From positions 5,451 through 69,450 of the forward strand of contig JASSUL010000012.1 in assembly GCA_031963005.1 (NCBI GenBank): a DNA stretch of 64,000 nt, given 5' to 3'. Shown here piece by piece: positions 63,860-64,000 of the stretch. The first letter of the stretch is position 1. Every line of letters begins with the position of its first letter. The notes beneath the pieces are model-generated. The model was given only the letters and a program-made list of their open reading frames with translations, made no database searches and had not been told where the DNA came from. This DNA comes from JASSUD01 sp031963005. GTDB taxonomy: Bacteria; Pseudomonadota; Gammaproteobacteria; Burkholderiales; Burkholderiaceae. The translations under genes and the position numbers were made by a program.

Positions 63860-64000
63860 TCACAAAACCTTCGATAAAAACTCCTTCACGCTCTCTGATT
63901 TCGGGTGCTCAAAAAAGTCGTCTTTCGGTACATCTTCAATAATGCACCCTTCTTCGATAAAAATGACGCGGTCGGCTACTTTCTTTGCAAATCCCATTTC
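63860..64000 (-). CDS. Polar amino-acid ABC transporter ATPase, C-terminal end
   Basis: The last 46 residues of an ABC ATPase, cut by the window edge. EMGFAKKVADRVIFIEEG is the H-loop-proximal end typical of the glutamate/aspartate and other polar amino-acid importers (GltL/GlnQ), which end in a motif like FFxxPxxERxKxFLSKVL; here it is DDFFEHPKSESVKEFLSKVL. The substrate cannot be told from this part. Confidence 0.85.
   Translation of the reverse strand, partial: EMGFAKKVADRVIFIEEGCIIEDVPKDDFFEHPKSESVKEFLSKVL

Overview
The window looks like part of the chromosome of a betaproteobacterium of the Burkholderiaceae, most likely a reduced, host-associated lineage such as the fungal endosymbionts Mycoavidus or Candidatus Glomeribacter. 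Two things suggest this. Housekeeping blocks keep Burkholderia-type gene orders (MFS-ssb; trpA-accD-folC-SPOR-cvpA-purF; mlaFEDA; alr-lplT-thiD; bamC-dapA-trpS-M50 protease; ftsB-eno-kdsA; murJ|rpsT-DUF3579). These blocks are broken up by eukaryote-like or effector-like genes, palindromic repeats and decayed genes. The assignment rests on remembered gene order and protein similarity read by eye, not on a database search.

Layout. 1-2013: an incomplete F-box plus ankyrin-repeat gene on the minus strand. 2278-17090: ordinary metabolism and envelope genes on the plus strand (ssb, trpA, accD, folC, cvpA, purF, the mla lipid-transport genes, ugd, a sodium:amino-acid symporter). 17124-23038: a mixed stretch with a palindromic element, an effector-like gene split by a stop codon, panB-folK, a small frameshifted gene, a TPR-like gene, alr and a second type of palindromic element. 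23487-37485: mainly housekeeping genes (lplT, thiD, an SlyD-like PPIase, a small lipoprotein, bamC, dapA, trpS, an M50 protease, ftsB, eno, kdsA, murJ, rpsT) with an IS605-type remnant and more repeats.

38475-54524 is the most unusual part. An exbB/exbD pair is split by a gene of about 3 kb on the opposite strand. That gene is one of three related large proteins (about 1,001, 529 and 1,663 residues) of no family I recognise. radA follows, then a tandem pair of paralogues with an aromatic, low-complexity N-terminal half and a helix-turn-helix-like C-terminal end. 54608-64000 returns to housekeeping genes (ilvA, dcd, a SodC-like protein lacking most metal ligands, mrp/apbC, a ferredoxin-reductase) with a patatin-like phospholipase, another AT-rich effector-like gene with a probable frameshift, and the end of an amino-acid ABC transporter ATPase.

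Together, the core genes serve envelope building (kdsA, murJ, alr, ugd, bamC, mla), fatty acid, folate and purine synthesis, and amino acid uptake. The F-box/ankyrin protein, the three large paralogues, the helix-turn-helix pair, the patatin and the AT-rich gene at 62639 form a plausible set of host-interaction proteins. No secretion system is encoded in this window, so their secretion is inference. At least five palindromic elements share one core but have different ends, and several lie at gene borders or at breaks in the expected gene order.
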